A stretch of DNA of 64,000 bases from Natrinema sp. SYSU A 869 (GTDB lineage Archaea; Halobacteriota; Halobacteria; Halobacteriales; Natrialbaceae). The position numbers and the translations under genes are program-made. How positions within the stretch are numbered: the stretch's first letter is position 1; every line of letters starts with the position of its first letter. The stretch is from the NCBI RefSeq assembly GCF_019879105.1, contig NZ_CP082249.1, positions 2,294,001-2,358,000 on the forward strand, read 5' to 3'. A model generated the notes under the pieces. It was not told where the DNA came from, ran no database searches, and worked only from the letters and a program-made list of their open reading frames with translations. This document shows positions 34,113-43,031 of the stretch, in pieces.

Positions 34113-34126
34113 TAGTATGCATACTA
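34113..34126 (-). promoter_or_regulatory. 14-bp palindrome between TATA and start of metY-metX
   Basis: TAGTATGCATACTA is perfectly symmetric and lies 4-17 nt upstream of the metY ATG. A TATA-like CATATGCA lies just beyond it at the usual leaderless distance. A repressor bound here would block initiation of the methionine operon; the regulator is not in the window. Confidence 0.5.
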
Positions 34127-34277
34127 CTCCACGTTCATATGCATCGCAGTAACGGCAAAAACCGCGGGCTAGAGAATCTCTCGCATGAACGGGTTGGCAA
34201 CTCAAATTGTCGGCTCAACCGGAGCACTTCGCTTGCAGGGTCAACTGCTATCGCTGGAGGGGCTGTTCGGTCGACAT

Positions 34278-34616
34278 GTGCAGACAGTCTTCCACCTCAT
34301 CGCCGACGACCCAGCACAGCGAGAGACCGCGCTCACTATCGCCGAGAACCTCACGAAGGACGACTCCGTCGAGATCGACGACGTCGCTATCGTCGCGCAG
34401 GCCGAGGGCATCGAGCCGCTGACGGCCGGCGGCGACGGCAGCGATATGGTCGAGTCACTGCTCGAGACGGGTATCGCGGTCAAGGCCTGCGGAAACACGC
34501 TCGACCTGAAGGACCTCGCGGAATCCGATCTCGTCGACGGCGTCGAGACCGTCCCCTCAGGCGGCGGCGAACTCACTCGCCTGCAGAGTGAGGGATACGC
34601 CTACATTCGACCGTAG
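34278..34616 (+). CDS. DsrE-family protein
   Basis: A 112-aa protein of the DsrE/YchN fold, starting at a GTG (MQTVFHLIADDPAQRETALTIAENL). Later segments DVAIVAQAEGIEPLTAG, GIAVKACGNTLDLK and the C-terminal GGGELTRLQSEGYAYIRP are characteristic; the cysteine in KACGNTL is the conserved residue. Relatives form hexamers and relay sulfur or have regulatory roles. The frame is open 93 nt further upstream, but that part does not resemble the family. Its position beside the metY promoter hints at sulfur metabolism. Confidence 0.75.
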   Translation: MQTVFHLIADDPAQRETALTIAENLTKDDSVEIDDVAIVAQAEGIEPLTAGGDGSDMVESLLETGIAVKACGNTLDLKDLAESDLVDGVETVPSGGGELTRLQSEGYAYIRP

Positions 34617-34706
34617 CAGTCACGAACATCGCCTCGTTTTTCCGCAATCTCTGCTACCGCTGTTCGATATCGCTGGTCTACGTATCGGTCCGATCAATCA
34701 CCTGCC

Positions 34707-34906
34707 ATGCGGCGGCGCGCGCTGTCGGCCGTCCGAACGATAGTGAGGGCGGCCGCCGATGTCGTGCGAGGGATGAGCAGAGGAACGAAGTGACTGAGCG
34801 TTAACGCAGGACCGACGATCCTGCGAACCATCCAAACGTGTGCTTCGCACCCGTGAGCAGAAATCGGCTGAGGAGGGCGTGGCAATCCCCTGCCGCCACA
34901 ATAGAA
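34707..34906 (+). repeat. Structured dispersed repeat, copy D
   Basis: It matches copy C over its ends and linkers, but the hairpin stems differ. The first right-hand stem is CGCAGGA/TCCTGCG (34805-34825), where copy C has GCGGAA/TTCCGC, with compensating changes on both arms. The second is ACGTGTGC/GCACCCGT (34836-34854) with one mismatch. The left stem GGCCGTCC/GGGCGGCC is unchanged. Intergenic, with no gene inside. Confidence 0.85.
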
Positions 34907-34967
34907 GGATGCTCGCTGTCGTCGGATCCGATCTCAGATCAAATCGTTTCATTCACTGCCCTCCCGT

Positions 34968-35624
34968 TCACTCGTGCTCGAGCGCCCCGAGCATCGTCCG
35001 AACGGACCCGGACTCGGTCTCGAGACCCCGCAGTTGCGGATAGACCGCGACACAAATCACGAAATCATCACCGTGTTCGATGGGGTCGCTGACCTCTAGG
35101 TAGACATCAAGCGTGGTTCCGACCGAAATCAACCGTGCACGCGCCTCATACCGGGCGAGCGTTGTTTCAGTACCCAGGATCGAAACCGAGTCTTCGTCGA
35201 CGGACTGGACGTCCTCAAGTCGGTCGTACCGCTCTTGGATCAGTGCAACCAGTTCGTCTGTCGAGTACTCGCCGACGGGGTTGAACGTTTTTCCGAGGAC
35301 GGACACTTGCGGCGTCGTAAGGACGGAGACGACCGCCGCCTGAACGCGCGTCAGGCCGACCGAGTCGAGCGCGATCGCCCGATCGTACTCGGCGTACCAG
35401 TTCTTGGCCTCGATCGAGCGCTCGATCCCGAATCGGCCGACGGTTCGCTCGACGACGACTTCCTCGACGGTATGTTCCTCGTAGCCGGTTTCCTCGAGTG
35501 CCGTCCTCGAGACGGTTCCCGGTGTCGACGAAAGCGACTCTCGCACGAAACCGGTACAGCCGGCGACGATCCCTGTTCCGGCGGTCGCTCCTCCGGCAAG
35601 CAGTTGCCGACGCGTGACTGTCAT
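34968..35624 (-). CDS. DUF6517-like Tat lipoprotein
   Basis: A 218-aa protein with Tat motif TRRQLLAGG and lipobox IVAGC (Cys23), so it is anchored outside the cell by lipid. The mature part has a long beta-rich domain (YEEHTVEEVVVERTVGRFGIE, residues 48-68 as landmarks) and a helix-rich centre with ALDSVGLTRVQAAVVSVLTTP, a pattern I associate with the haloarchaeal DUF6517 family. No enzymatic motif. Divergent from the MFS gene 64 nt away. Confidence 0.72.
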   Translation of the reverse strand: MTVTRRQLLAGGATAGTGIVAGCTGFVRESLSSTPGTVSRTALEETGYEEHTVEEVVVERTVGRFGIERSIEAKNWYAEYDRAIALDSVGLTRVQAAVVSVLTTPQVSVLGKTFNPVGEYSTDELVALIQERYDRLEDVQSVDEDSVSILGTETTLARYEARARLISVGTTLDVYLEVSDPIEHGDDFVICVAVYPQLRGLETESGSVRTMLGALEHE

Positions 35625-35688
35625 CGAGTGTGAGACGTCGACAGCGATCGAAAACGTATCGGTTCTGGGCGTGTCAACGTGCGTGACA

Positions 35689-36981
35689 ATGAGCGGATCG
35701 GTTCGTTCCGAGACGAACGACTTGATACTCTCGGAGCGCCAAGAGCCGGTCGTGCACTCGAGTGACCGCGATCGGGTCGTCCTCGCCGCCCTGGTCTTTG
35801 CGGTGTTGTTCTCGCAAGTGCTGCTCTATCCGGGCGTTGCGACGCTCGTCGAGACGCTGGGTGCCGACGCGACGGCGTCGGCGTTCGCGGCGACCCCGCT
35901 CGATGCGAGCATGTGGTTTCTGGTCGCCGAGTTCGCCGCCTACGTCACGTTCGTCGGCGTTTGGGGCGTTGCAAGCGATATGATCGGTCGGCGCACGCCC
36001 TTTATTGTCATCGGCGCACTCGCCGGTGCGGTCGGCTATGCCGCTCTCGCCGCCGTTCCGACTATCGGATCGATCTCCTTCGAGGGAGTGCTCCTCCTGC
36101 GGGTCCTGCAGGGATCGATGACCATCGGCGCGTTCTCACTGACGATGACCATGCTAATGGATCTCGAGGGCGGTCACGGCCGAAACATGGGTGCAGCGGG
36201 GATCGCCATCGGCCTCGGGGCTGCCCTCGGCGCCCCCATTGGCGGCCAGCTCACGGCGTTCGACCCGATCGCGCCGCTGGTCGTCGCCGCCGGCCTACTG
36301 GTCTGTGTCGGCGTCCTCGTCTCGCTCGTCGGGGATCGCTCTCCCGACGAACGCCGAACCGCTCGAGCGCTCGTCGATGGAATTCGCCGTCGGCCGACGC
36401 TGTCGATCCCGTATGCCTTCGGCTTCGTCGATCGGCTCACGGCGGGCTTTTTCGCGCTCGTGGGGACCCTCTACTTTCAGGAGACGTTCGGCCTCGACGC
36501 GGGGACGACTGGACTCCTGCTAGCGTGCTTTTTCGCGCCCTTCGCCATCTTGCAGTATCCCATGGGTGCCCTCTCGGACCGAATCGGTCGGACGGTTCCG
36601 ATCGTCGTCGGCTCGGTGTGTTACGGCGGCGGAATCCTCCTTGTCGGGGCCTCTCCCTCGGTTCCCACTGCTGCGATCGCGATGGCCGGCGTCGGCGTCC
36701 TTGGTGCGCTCGTCGCCCCCGCGACGATGGCGCTGGTCACTGACCTCGCCGCCGAGAGCGAGCGCGGCGTCGCCATGGCCGGGTTCAACATCGCTGGGAG
36801 CCTCGGCTTCCTCGGCGGGTTCCTCATCGGTGGCACCGTCGCCAGCACCTACGGCTATGACTTGGCCTTCCTCGTCGTTGGCGGCCTCGAGATCGCGATC
36901 GCCGTCATCACGGTACCCGTCTTCCTGCGGCTCTCGCTCGAGTCGACCGACCGGTTTCGATCGGGTGGCGAAAACGCCTGA
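35689..36981 (+). CDS. Major facilitator superfamily transporter
   Basis: A 430-aa protein with twelve predicted membrane helices. Loop 2-3 carries the MFS motif as GVASDMIGRRTPFIVIG, and loop 8-9 repeats it as GALSDRIGRTVPIVVG. The glycine-rich helix 5 region (GIAIGLGAALGAPIGGQL) fits drug/proton antiporters of the DHA1 type, but the substrate is unknown. I used ATG 35689; the upstream open frame overlaps the divergent promoter. Confidence 0.85.
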   Translation: MSGSVRSETNDLILSERQEPVVHSSDRDRVVLAALVFAVLFSQVLLYPGVATLVETLGADATASAFAATPLDASMWFLVAEFAAYVTFVGVWGVASDMIGRRTPFIVIGALAGAVGYAALAAVPTIGSISFEGVLLLRVLQGSMTIGAFSLTMTMLMDLEGGHGRNMGAAGIAIGLGAALGAPIGGQLTAFDPIAPLVVAAGLLVCVGVLVSLVGDRSPDERRTARALVDGIRRRPTLSIPYAFGFVDRLTAGFFALVGTLYFQETFGLDAGTTGLLLACFFAPFAILQYPMGALSDRIGRTVPIVVGSVCYGGGILLVGASPSVPTAAIAMAGVGVLGALVAPATMALVTDLAAESERGVAMAGFNIAGSLGFLGGFLIGGTVASTYGYDLAFLVVGGLEIAIAVITVPVFLRLSLESTDRFRSGGENA

Positions 36982-37094
36982 TCACCGGGAACCGGGGCGA
37001 CAGATTTGACAGTTCTATCTTGTGGTATGGAGTCGCATAACGTTGTATGGGGAGAAGGTATCAATTTTTATGTGGTCAAACCTAACCTCCGTTG

Positions 37095-37634
37095 ATGGCA
37101 CGAGATAACCCGGTTTCACGGCGGACAGCGTTGAAGCTGACTGGTGCGGCAGCGTCGACGGCGCTCGTCGCCGGTTGTAGCAGCGGTGGCAACGGCGACG
37201 GTAACGGGAACGGCAATGGTAACGGTGAAAGCGATGAAACTTTCGAGATTGAGGCCGATACGGATATCATGCTGAAAGCCAACGGCCAGTCGTGGATCGG
37301 CGTTGAACCGTCCCAAATCGCAGACGTGGAAAGCCCGACGCTCAAGCTCACCGAAGGTGCGTCGTACACGATCGGCTGGGAACAGAACGAGGCCGGTCAC
37401 AACATCGCTCTCTACAACGACGGGGAGACTTACAAGGACAAGAAGACGTCGGTCGTCAGCAGCACCGGCGAGGGCCAGTCACTCGACTTCACGGCTCACA
37501 CAGACATCGACGAATACGTCTGTGTTCCCCACGTCGATAACGGCATGAAAGGCACCATCGAGGTCACGAGCGGTAGCAGCGATGGTAGTAGCGACGGCAG
37601 CAGCGACAACGAGTCCAACGAGTCTAGCGAGTAA
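37095..37634 (+). CDS. Halocyanin-like blue copper lipoprotein
   Basis: A 179-aa cupredoxin. The Tat motif SRRTALKLTG and lipobox VAGC (Cys28) give an externally anchored protein. A Gly/Asn-rich linker (GNGDGNGNGNGNG) leads to the copper domain: first ligand His in EAGHNIALY, then Cys-Pro-His and Met in YVCVPHVDNGMKG, the complete type-1 set. A Ser/Asp-rich tail (SSDGSSDGSSDNES) follows. It carries electrons at the outer membrane face for a terminal oxidase or other reductase. TATA-like TTTTTATG lies about 28 nt upstream. Confidence 0.9.
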   Translation: MARDNPVSRRTALKLTGAAASTALVAGCSSGGNGDGNGNGNGNGESDETFEIEADTDIMLKANGQSWIGVEPSQIADVESPTLKLTEGASYTIGWEQNEAGHNIALYNDGETYKDKKTSVVSSTGEGQSLDFTAHTDIDEYVCVPHVDNGMKGTIEVTSGSSDGSSDGSSDNESNESSE

Positions 37635-37865
37635 TCAGTACTCGTTCCGCTCTCCGCAGTTCTTCTCCCGTTTTGTATCGTCCGCTGGCGACCACCATAG
37701 CAGACGCATCCGCGATCCAGCAGCGTTGTCCATCGACGACGTGCCTCCGTTCGGTAGCTGCACACGCGACTGCCGACAAGTGACGGCTCGAGTCGTCCGT
37801 CTTAGTGCTGCATCAAAAGTACCATACCGTTTCGTTACGCAGTGAGCCTTACTCAGGTGGTTTCC

Positions 37866-38978
37866 GTGACCAAGAAACGCGAATACAAGGACGACTATCC
37901 CGACAAGACGCTGTATATCCCGGGTCCGACCGAGGTGCGCGAGGACGTCATCGATGCGATGGCCGAACCGATGTTCGGTCACCGCATGGATCGGATGACG
38001 GACCTCTACACGACCATCGTCGAGGACACGAAGGAGTTCCTCGGCACCGACAACGACGTCATCATCTTGACGGGCTCCGGGACCGAGTTCATGGAGAGCT
38101 CGCTCCTCAACCTCGTCGATGAGGACGTCCTCGTCACGACCTGTGGCAGTTTCAGCGAGCGACAGGCCAACGTCGCCGAACGCCTCGGCAAGTCCGTCGA
38201 CACGCTCGAGTACGAGTGGGGACAGGCGGTCAAACCCGAGGACGTCCGCGAGCGGCTCGAGGAGAGCGACACCGACTACGACGTCGTCACCTGTGTGATG
38301 AACGAGAGTTCGACCGGCGTCCGCAACCCCATCGAGGAGATCGGCGATGTTGTCGCCGAGTATCCGGACACCTACTTCGTCGTCGACGCCGTCTCCGCGC
38401 TGGGCGGCGACCTCGTCGAGATCGACGACCACAACATCGACGTCATCTTCACATCGGTCCAGAAGGCCTTCGCCATGCCGCCCGGCCTCGCCGTCTGCGT
38501 CGTCAGCGACGACGCCTACGAGCGCGAACTCGAAAAGGACTCGGCGTCGTGGTACGGCGGTTTCCAGCGCTCGCTCGACTACTACGACCGGAAGGGCCAG
38601 ACCCACTCCACGCCGGCGATTCCGGTCATGCTAGCCTACCGCGAGCAGATGAAACACATGCTCGAGGAGGGCCACAATGCGCGCGACCAGCGCCACCGCG
38701 AGATGGCTGAGTACACCCGCGAGTGGGCCCACGAGCACTTCGACATGTTCCCCGAGGAGGGGTACGAATCCCAGACCGTGAGCTGTATCGAGAACACGCA
38801 GGACATCGACGTCGCCGCGACCATCGACGCCGTCTCGGAGGAGTACGACTTCGTCTTCTCGAACGGCTACGGATCTGCACTCGGCGAGGAGACCTTCCGC
38901 ATCGGCCATATGGGTGAACACGACCTCGAGTCCATCCGGGAACTGACCGACGCCATCGAAGACGTCGCCGATCTCTGA
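37866..38978 (+). CDS. Class V aminotransferase (alanine-glyoxylate/serine-pyruvate type)
   Basis: A 370-aa PLP enzyme. It opens with YIPGPTEVREDVIDAM and MFGHRMDRM, has the substrate-side loop TGSGTEFMESSLLN, aspartate in VVDAVSALGGDLVE and the Schiff-base lysine in FTSVQKAFAMPPG (about residue 202). It should move amino groups between serine or alanine and glyoxylate or pyruvate. I use the inner GTG because conservation starts there; a GTG at 37842 is an alternative. Monocistronic as far as can be seen. Confidence 0.88.
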   Translation: MTKKREYKDDYPDKTLYIPGPTEVREDVIDAMAEPMFGHRMDRMTDLYTTIVEDTKEFLGTDNDVIILTGSGTEFMESSLLNLVDEDVLVTTCGSFSERQANVAERLGKSVDTLEYEWGQAVKPEDVRERLEESDTDYDVVTCVMNESSTGVRNPIEEIGDVVAEYPDTYFVVDAVSALGGDLVEIDDHNIDVIFTSVQKAFAMPPGLAVCVVSDDAYERELEKDSASWYGGFQRSLDYYDRKGQTHSTPAIPVMLAYREQMKHMLEEGHNARDQRHREMAEYTREWAHEHFDMFPEEGYESQTVSCIENTQDIDVAATIDAVSEEYDFVFSNGYGSALGEETFRIGHMGEHDLESIRELTDAIEDVADL

Positions 38979-39069
38979 GTTGACGCTCGAGGACGCTAAT
39001 CGAACGTTGTCATCCCTTTCTATTCTTTCTCGTTCGAGAACACGCAGAGCGTGAAGAAGAGTGTGAAAA

Positions 39070-39477
39070 GTAGCGGTGGCGAGCTACTCCAGTAGTATCG
39101 GCGGTTCGGTTAGACGTCCGTCGGCCGCGAGTACGCCCTGAGCACTGCGAGGGGCGTACGATCCGGGGGAGGGCAGGTGCTTCGGATACGTGTGCGGTGC
39201 GGTATACTCGTCACATGAAGTCCAGCGCAGTTGGCATGCATCGCTGAGTGAAATCGACCACGGTGTACTCTCGGCGAGCGAGTGGTTTGAAAACCCGAGC
39301 GACGCCGTTGACCGCGAGCAGCCGTCAGGCTGCGAGCGGGCCGACGACTGATGTGGAGTGACGCGAAGCGTCACGAAACAGAGGGAGGAGTGCTTTTGAT
39401 CGAAATTTTGCCGAGGGACGCGACGGCGGCGGCAGCGTAGCTGCCGTTGCCGTCGCAGACCGCAGAGCAAAATTTCG
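39070..39477. repeat. Hairpin-rich intergenic element downstream of eIF1A
   Basis: Within a 500-nt gap (38979-39479) there are several strong stems: GTAGC/GCTAC (39070-39087), GCAGCC/GGCTGC (39318-39333), GTGACGC/GCGTCAC (39358-39374), and a nested pair in which CGAAATTTTGC (39401-39411) pairs with GCAAAATTTCG (39467-39477) around a 16-bp inner stem (39421-39455) with two G-U pairs. The nested pair ends 2 nt from the eIF1A stop, so it may act in termination or mRNA stability of that gene. I see no coding frame. Confidence 0.55.
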
Positions 39478-39479
39478 GT

Positions 39480-39770
39480 TTACTGAATATGGCCTTCCTC
39501 GCGGAGCTGGTCGGCTTCGCTCTTCTCGTAGCGCCAGGTGATATCGGCCTTCTCATCCTGCCAGTCCCAGGGGTCGACGAGCACGACGTCGTCTTCGCGG
39601 ATCCAGATGCGCTTTTGCATCTTGCCGGGGATGCGCGCGGTTCGCTCCGTCCCGTCGGCACAGCGTACTTTGACCCGATTCGCCCCGAGCATGTCCGTGA
39701 CGGTCGCAAAGACCTCGTCATCCTCGGGCATCCGGAGGTTCTTCCGACCGCCGTCTCCGTCGTCGCTCAT
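39480..39770 (-). CDS. eif1A: Translation initiation factor 1A
   Basis: A 96-aa OB-fold protein. [20 protein letters not shown] and [23 protein letters not shown] are close to the archaeal eIF1A consensus; [18 protein letters not shown] closes the domain. It binds the A site of the small ribosomal subunit during start-codon selection. A short acidic/basic N-terminal tail ([10 protein letters not shown]) is typical. Monocistronic; its 3' end abuts a large stem structure. Confidence 0.97.
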   Translation of the reverse strand: MSDDGDGGRKNLRMPEDDEVFATVTDMLGANRVKVRCADGTERTARIPGKMQKRIWIREDDVVLVDPWDWQDEKADITWRYEKSEADQLREEGHIQ

Positions 39771-39901
39771 GGCCGCGGATTCGCGTTCGATCGGTTTAAC
39801 CCTTTATCGTTTTGTCTGGTCGGAGCACCGAACGCTGCCGGCTGTCGTATCGCGAACGGGGAACCACGCCGTTTATTTCACTCGGCTCTGCAATCCTGCG
39901 T

Positions 39902-40081
39902 ATGTTGCGAAATCTCGGCGCGCTTGGCATCGCTGGTATCGTGATCCTGCTCGCCGGCATCGGTCTCATCGCATCCCAGAATTATCTGATCGCTGTGGGA
40001 ATGGCTCTCATCGTCGCCGGCCTCGGATTGGTCGTCAAATCCCTGATCTCAGGAATGCTGCAGAATTTCGGAATGTTCTGA
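39902..40081 (+). CDS. 59-aa membrane protein
   Basis: It starts MLRNLGALGIAGIVILLAGIGLIA and has two glycine-rich hydrophobic segments (residues 7-24 and 29-47), ending SGMLQNFGMF. It is nearly all membrane sequence, very similar in style to short haloarchaeal hypothetical proteins. The ATG lies about 25 nt after TTTATTTCA, a possible TATA. Function unknown. Confidence 0.7.
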   Translation: MLRNLGALGIAGIVILLAGIGLIASQNYLIAVGMALIVAGLGLVVKSLISGMLQNFGMF

Positions 40082-40146
40082 TTTCCTTTGGGAGAACCGG
40101 TATACTGAGGCTCAAGCGTTTTGCGCTTCGATCACGTCGTTTTTGT

Positions 40147-40407
40147 ATGGGATATTCGCTCCACTACTACGACCTCGTGTTGGTCTGTATCGCGGCGAGT
40201 CTCGGGACCGGTGCCGTCATCGGCTACGCAACGCCGGTCCCGCTCCCGGCTGCCATCATCGTCCTCGGACTCGTCGCGATCGCTTTTATCGGCCACGCGC
40301 TGTTCGTCAACGGTCCGGTCGACGAGACCAAGGATCTGAGCGAGGAGGTCGATCTCGAGGAGGTCCCCAACGTACTGTCGCCGTTGGGATCCGGTTCCGA
40401 AACGTAA
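40147..40407 (+). CDS. 86-aa membrane protein
   Basis: It starts MGYSLHYYDLVLVCIAASLGTGAVIG and has two membrane segments (about residues 8-27 and 32-52) followed by an acidic cytoplasmic tail (GPVDETKDLSEEVDLEEVP). A leaderless start is plausible with CGTTTTTG upstream. Conserved-looking but unassigned. Convergent with the DUF460 gene, with 9 nt between stops. Confidence 0.75.
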   Translation: MGYSLHYYDLVLVCIAASLGTGAVIGYATPVPLPAAIIVLGLVAIAFIGHALFVNGPVDETKDLSEEVDLEEVPNVLSPLGSGSET

Positions 40408-40416
40408 TCGACTGAT

Positions 40417-42399
40417 TCACACTTCGTTATCGCCCGCTCGGTGTTCGCTGATGAGTTGGTCGACCATTGCAGCTTTGCGATTCCGCCGTCGATCCGCGGC
40501 GCGTTCGTGCCAGTCGTTGATGGCAGCTTCGACGTCGTCTTCCCGGGCGACGGCGAGTTCGTCGACCTCCTGCATGGCGACGTCGTCGGCGGGACCGACT
40601 GGAATCTCGGCCTCGAAGAGTAGCTTGTCGGCGATATCGGAGAGGCCGCCGTCCTTGAGGATGACGCGAGGGTCGAACTCCGCGAGTAGTTCGGCCGTCG
40701 AGCGGCCCGCACCGCTGGCGTCCCGGATGTAGACGATGTCGCCGCTCGCGATGCCATACTGCTCGTTGGCCTCGCGGATCGCTCCCTTGGTGAACTTCTC
40801 GACGACCTTGACGGGGACCAGCCCTTCCTTCTCCGCGGAGACGTCGCTAAAGTTCGAGTGATCGAGCTTCCAGAGGGCCTTCATGCGATCGACCTTCTTC
40901 TCGAGCGTTTCGACTTCCTCGCGGGCCTCGTCACGCTCGCGCTCGAGTCGGTTGGCCTTCCGCTCGAGGCGGCTGACTTCCCGATCCCGGCGGACTTCCT
41001 TGCGTTCCTCGCGGCGGGCGACGCCGAGTTCGGTCTCGAGCTCGTCGATCCGGTCGTCGCGGTCTCCGACGCGGCCCTCGAGTCGCTCGACGTGTGACTG
41101 GAGGCGGTCGACCTGTCGCTCGAGGTCCTTGATCCGTTTCTCTTCCTCGCTCAGTTCGCGGGGCTCGTGCTCGGTGGATTCCTCTTCGGGCTCTTCGTCG
41201 TCGTTGAGGTCCCGCAGGACGGCCTCGACGCTCTCCTCGCCGGCGACGACGCGGGCGGTGACCTCGCCGCGGTCGATTCCTGGCGGGAGTTTGTCGGCGA
41301 TCCGCTCGAACTGGTCTTTGTGGGCGTCGAGCGCGTACAGCGCGGCGGCCATCGCGTCGCGCTGGTGGTCGTCGTCGTAGGGGTGCTCGCGCGTACGGTG
41401 TTGCTTCTCGTCGATTGGGAGGTCGCTCTCGGGGGTCCAGCCCGCGGCGTCGAAGCTGCGGCGGAACTTCTCGACGGTTTCGGGTATCGGCGTCACGTCG
41501 GCCGCGACGACGACCGGGCGGCCCCGCTCGACGATCCACTCGATCACATCGGCGGTGTCGCTGGTTCGCGAACTCCAGACGTCGAGGACCTCTCCCTCGA
41601 GACCGACGATGGCGACGGCGGTCGTCGTCCCGGGGTCGATGCCGACGATGACGTGGTCCCGGCGCTTGACCAGCGGCTCGAACTCGATGCCATCGCGGCG
41701 CTGGCGTTCGATCTCGACGCGGACATCGCCCGACCGATTTCGCGAGACGGGGATGTCGCTCGGGCGTGCCTCGACGGTGAAGACGGCGTTGGCGAAGCCG
41801 CCGTAGGCCTCCCGAACCTCTCGCTCGTACTCGAGGTTGGCCTCCTCGAGTTCGGACTCGACCTCGCGGGCTCGTTTCCTGACGGAGCCGTGGATGCGGC
41901 GGGTGTAGCGGTCTTCACTCCACCCGCCGCTGCCGGTCGAGCGGCCGCGTGCGACCTTGACCTCGGTCGTATCGGTGAAGGCCGACACTTCGTGGCCGAC
42001 GTTGTGGGCGGCCAGTCGGGCGGCGGCCTCGGCCTCCTGCATCGGATCCTTCCCGTAAGGGACGTTGTGGCGGTTTGCAACGCGGGAGAGGGGCTCAGGC
42101 TGTTCGGCACCCGTCACTTGGACGAGCCGGGTCCCGGCGGGCAGCGAGCCGAGGAAGTGGATGAGCTGGTCCTTGTCGGCGGCCAGCTCGTACATATTGT
42201 CGGTTGCGATGATCGCCGGCTCCTCGTCGTCGATCAGTCGCCTGAGTTTTCGGTGGGTGACGACGTCCCGACTGACGTCGTCGCCGTCGTAGACGGCCAG
42301 TGCGTACGACGGTGCATCGCCACGCACGTCACCACTCTGGATGTCGACACCGAAGACGACTGCATCGAGCGCACTCGTTCGCGTACTCACAGGGGCCAT
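40417..42399 (-). CDS. DUF460 / RNase H-like protein with coiled coil
   Basis: A 660-aa archaeal protein. The N-terminus (AVVFGVDIQSGD) and the middle (VIVGIDPGTTTAVAIVGLEG, about residues 246-265) each look like an RNase H-fold strand with a key aspartate. A long coiled coil follows (about 405-530, rich in ERxxDRLEREV). The C-terminal domain contains DIVYIRDASGAGRSTAELL and IAVGP-type strands. DUF460 proteins are conserved in archaea with suspected nucleic-acid roles, but no reaction is assigned. The upstream gap leads to the polysaccharidase cluster. Confidence 0.82.
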   Translation of the reverse strand: MAPVSTRTSALDAVVFGVDIQSGDVRGDAPSYALAVYDGDDVSRDVVTHRKLRRLIDDEEPAIIATDNMYELAADKDQLIHFLGSLPAGTRLVQVTGAEQPEPLSRVANRHNVPYGKDPMQEAEAAARLAAHNVGHEVSAFTDTTEVKVARGRSTGSGGWSEDRYTRRIHGSVRKRAREVESELEEANLEYEREVREAYGGFANAVFTVEARPSDIPVSRNRSGDVRVEIERQRRDGIEFEPLVKRRDHVIVGIDPGTTTAVAIVGLEGEVLDVWSSRTSDTADVIEWIVERGRPVVVAADVTPIPETVEKFRRSFDAAGWTPESDLPIDEKQHRTREHPYDDDHQRDAMAAALYALDAHKDQFERIADKLPPGIDRGEVTARVVAGEESVEAVLRDLNDDEEPEEESTEHEPRELSEEEKRIKDLERQVDRLQSHVERLEGRVGDRDDRIDELETELGVARREERKEVRRDREVSRLERKANRLERERDEAREEVETLEKKVDRMKALWKLDHSNFSDVSAEKEGLVPVKVVEKFTKGAIREANEQYGIASGDIVYIRDASGAGRSTAELLAEFDPRVILKDGGLSDIADKLLFEAEIPVGPADDVAMQEVDELAVAREDDVEAAINDWHERAADRRRNRKAAMVDQLISEHRAGDNEV

Positions 42400-43031
42400 A
42401 GGAACGAGATAGCTATAAATCCGGCGCGGCCTCTCAGTGGGAGAGTCGCGTCGTGACCACCCCCGTCTCGAGCGGCCGGTTTCGGTCGTCGATCACTGAC
42501 GGCGGACGTGGACGACCGTGAGACCGCCGGTTCCCGTCGTCTCGGTCCTGTGAACCGGGGACTCTCATTCCGGGCCGGATCGCCCGAGAAACGCGATGTT
42601 CTCGATTGCACTCTCGGAACCCGTCTCCGTCTCGAAACCCACACCGCAAAGGTGTAATTTTCATGCCATCATATGGCTACTTCTGAACTATTATTTAGTA
42701 ATCCTATAAATATAATATATACTATGTGTGCGTCCCCTATCGAACCAGTCTTCCTTTGTTGGGAAAAACCACCTTATATAGCCGTTTCAACGCTCTACTA
42801 TCGCTTTGACTAGCCCGATAGCCCTGAAAACAGAATCGCTATTATCCAGATAACTGAGCGTGTATCGACTGTCATAAGAATTATTTTTGCACCCCGTGGA
42901 TGTAATATCCACCACAAAAGTCACAAATTTTATAACCTTCTGGTCGGATTGTAGTGCGAGAGGGGGTCGAACTCCTCGGCGTTCCAAGTGGACGGAGTAC
43001 AGTCTCGTTCGCTGGGAGCGAGAATCACACC
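42400..43031 (+). promoter_or_regulatory. Promoter region of the cellulosome-like cluster
   Basis: This 632-nt gap has no convincing gene. From 42660 it becomes unusually AT-rich (AACTATTATTTAGTAATCC, ATAAATATAATATATACT). A TATA box TTTATAACC lies at 42929-42937, 95-103 nt upstream of the first GH5 ATG, so the transcript should carry a leader of about 75 nt. Just upstream of that TATA box, GTGGAT-GTAAT-ATCCAC (42896-42912) is a perfect inverted repeat, a candidate site for a carbon-source regulator. Confidence 0.5.
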
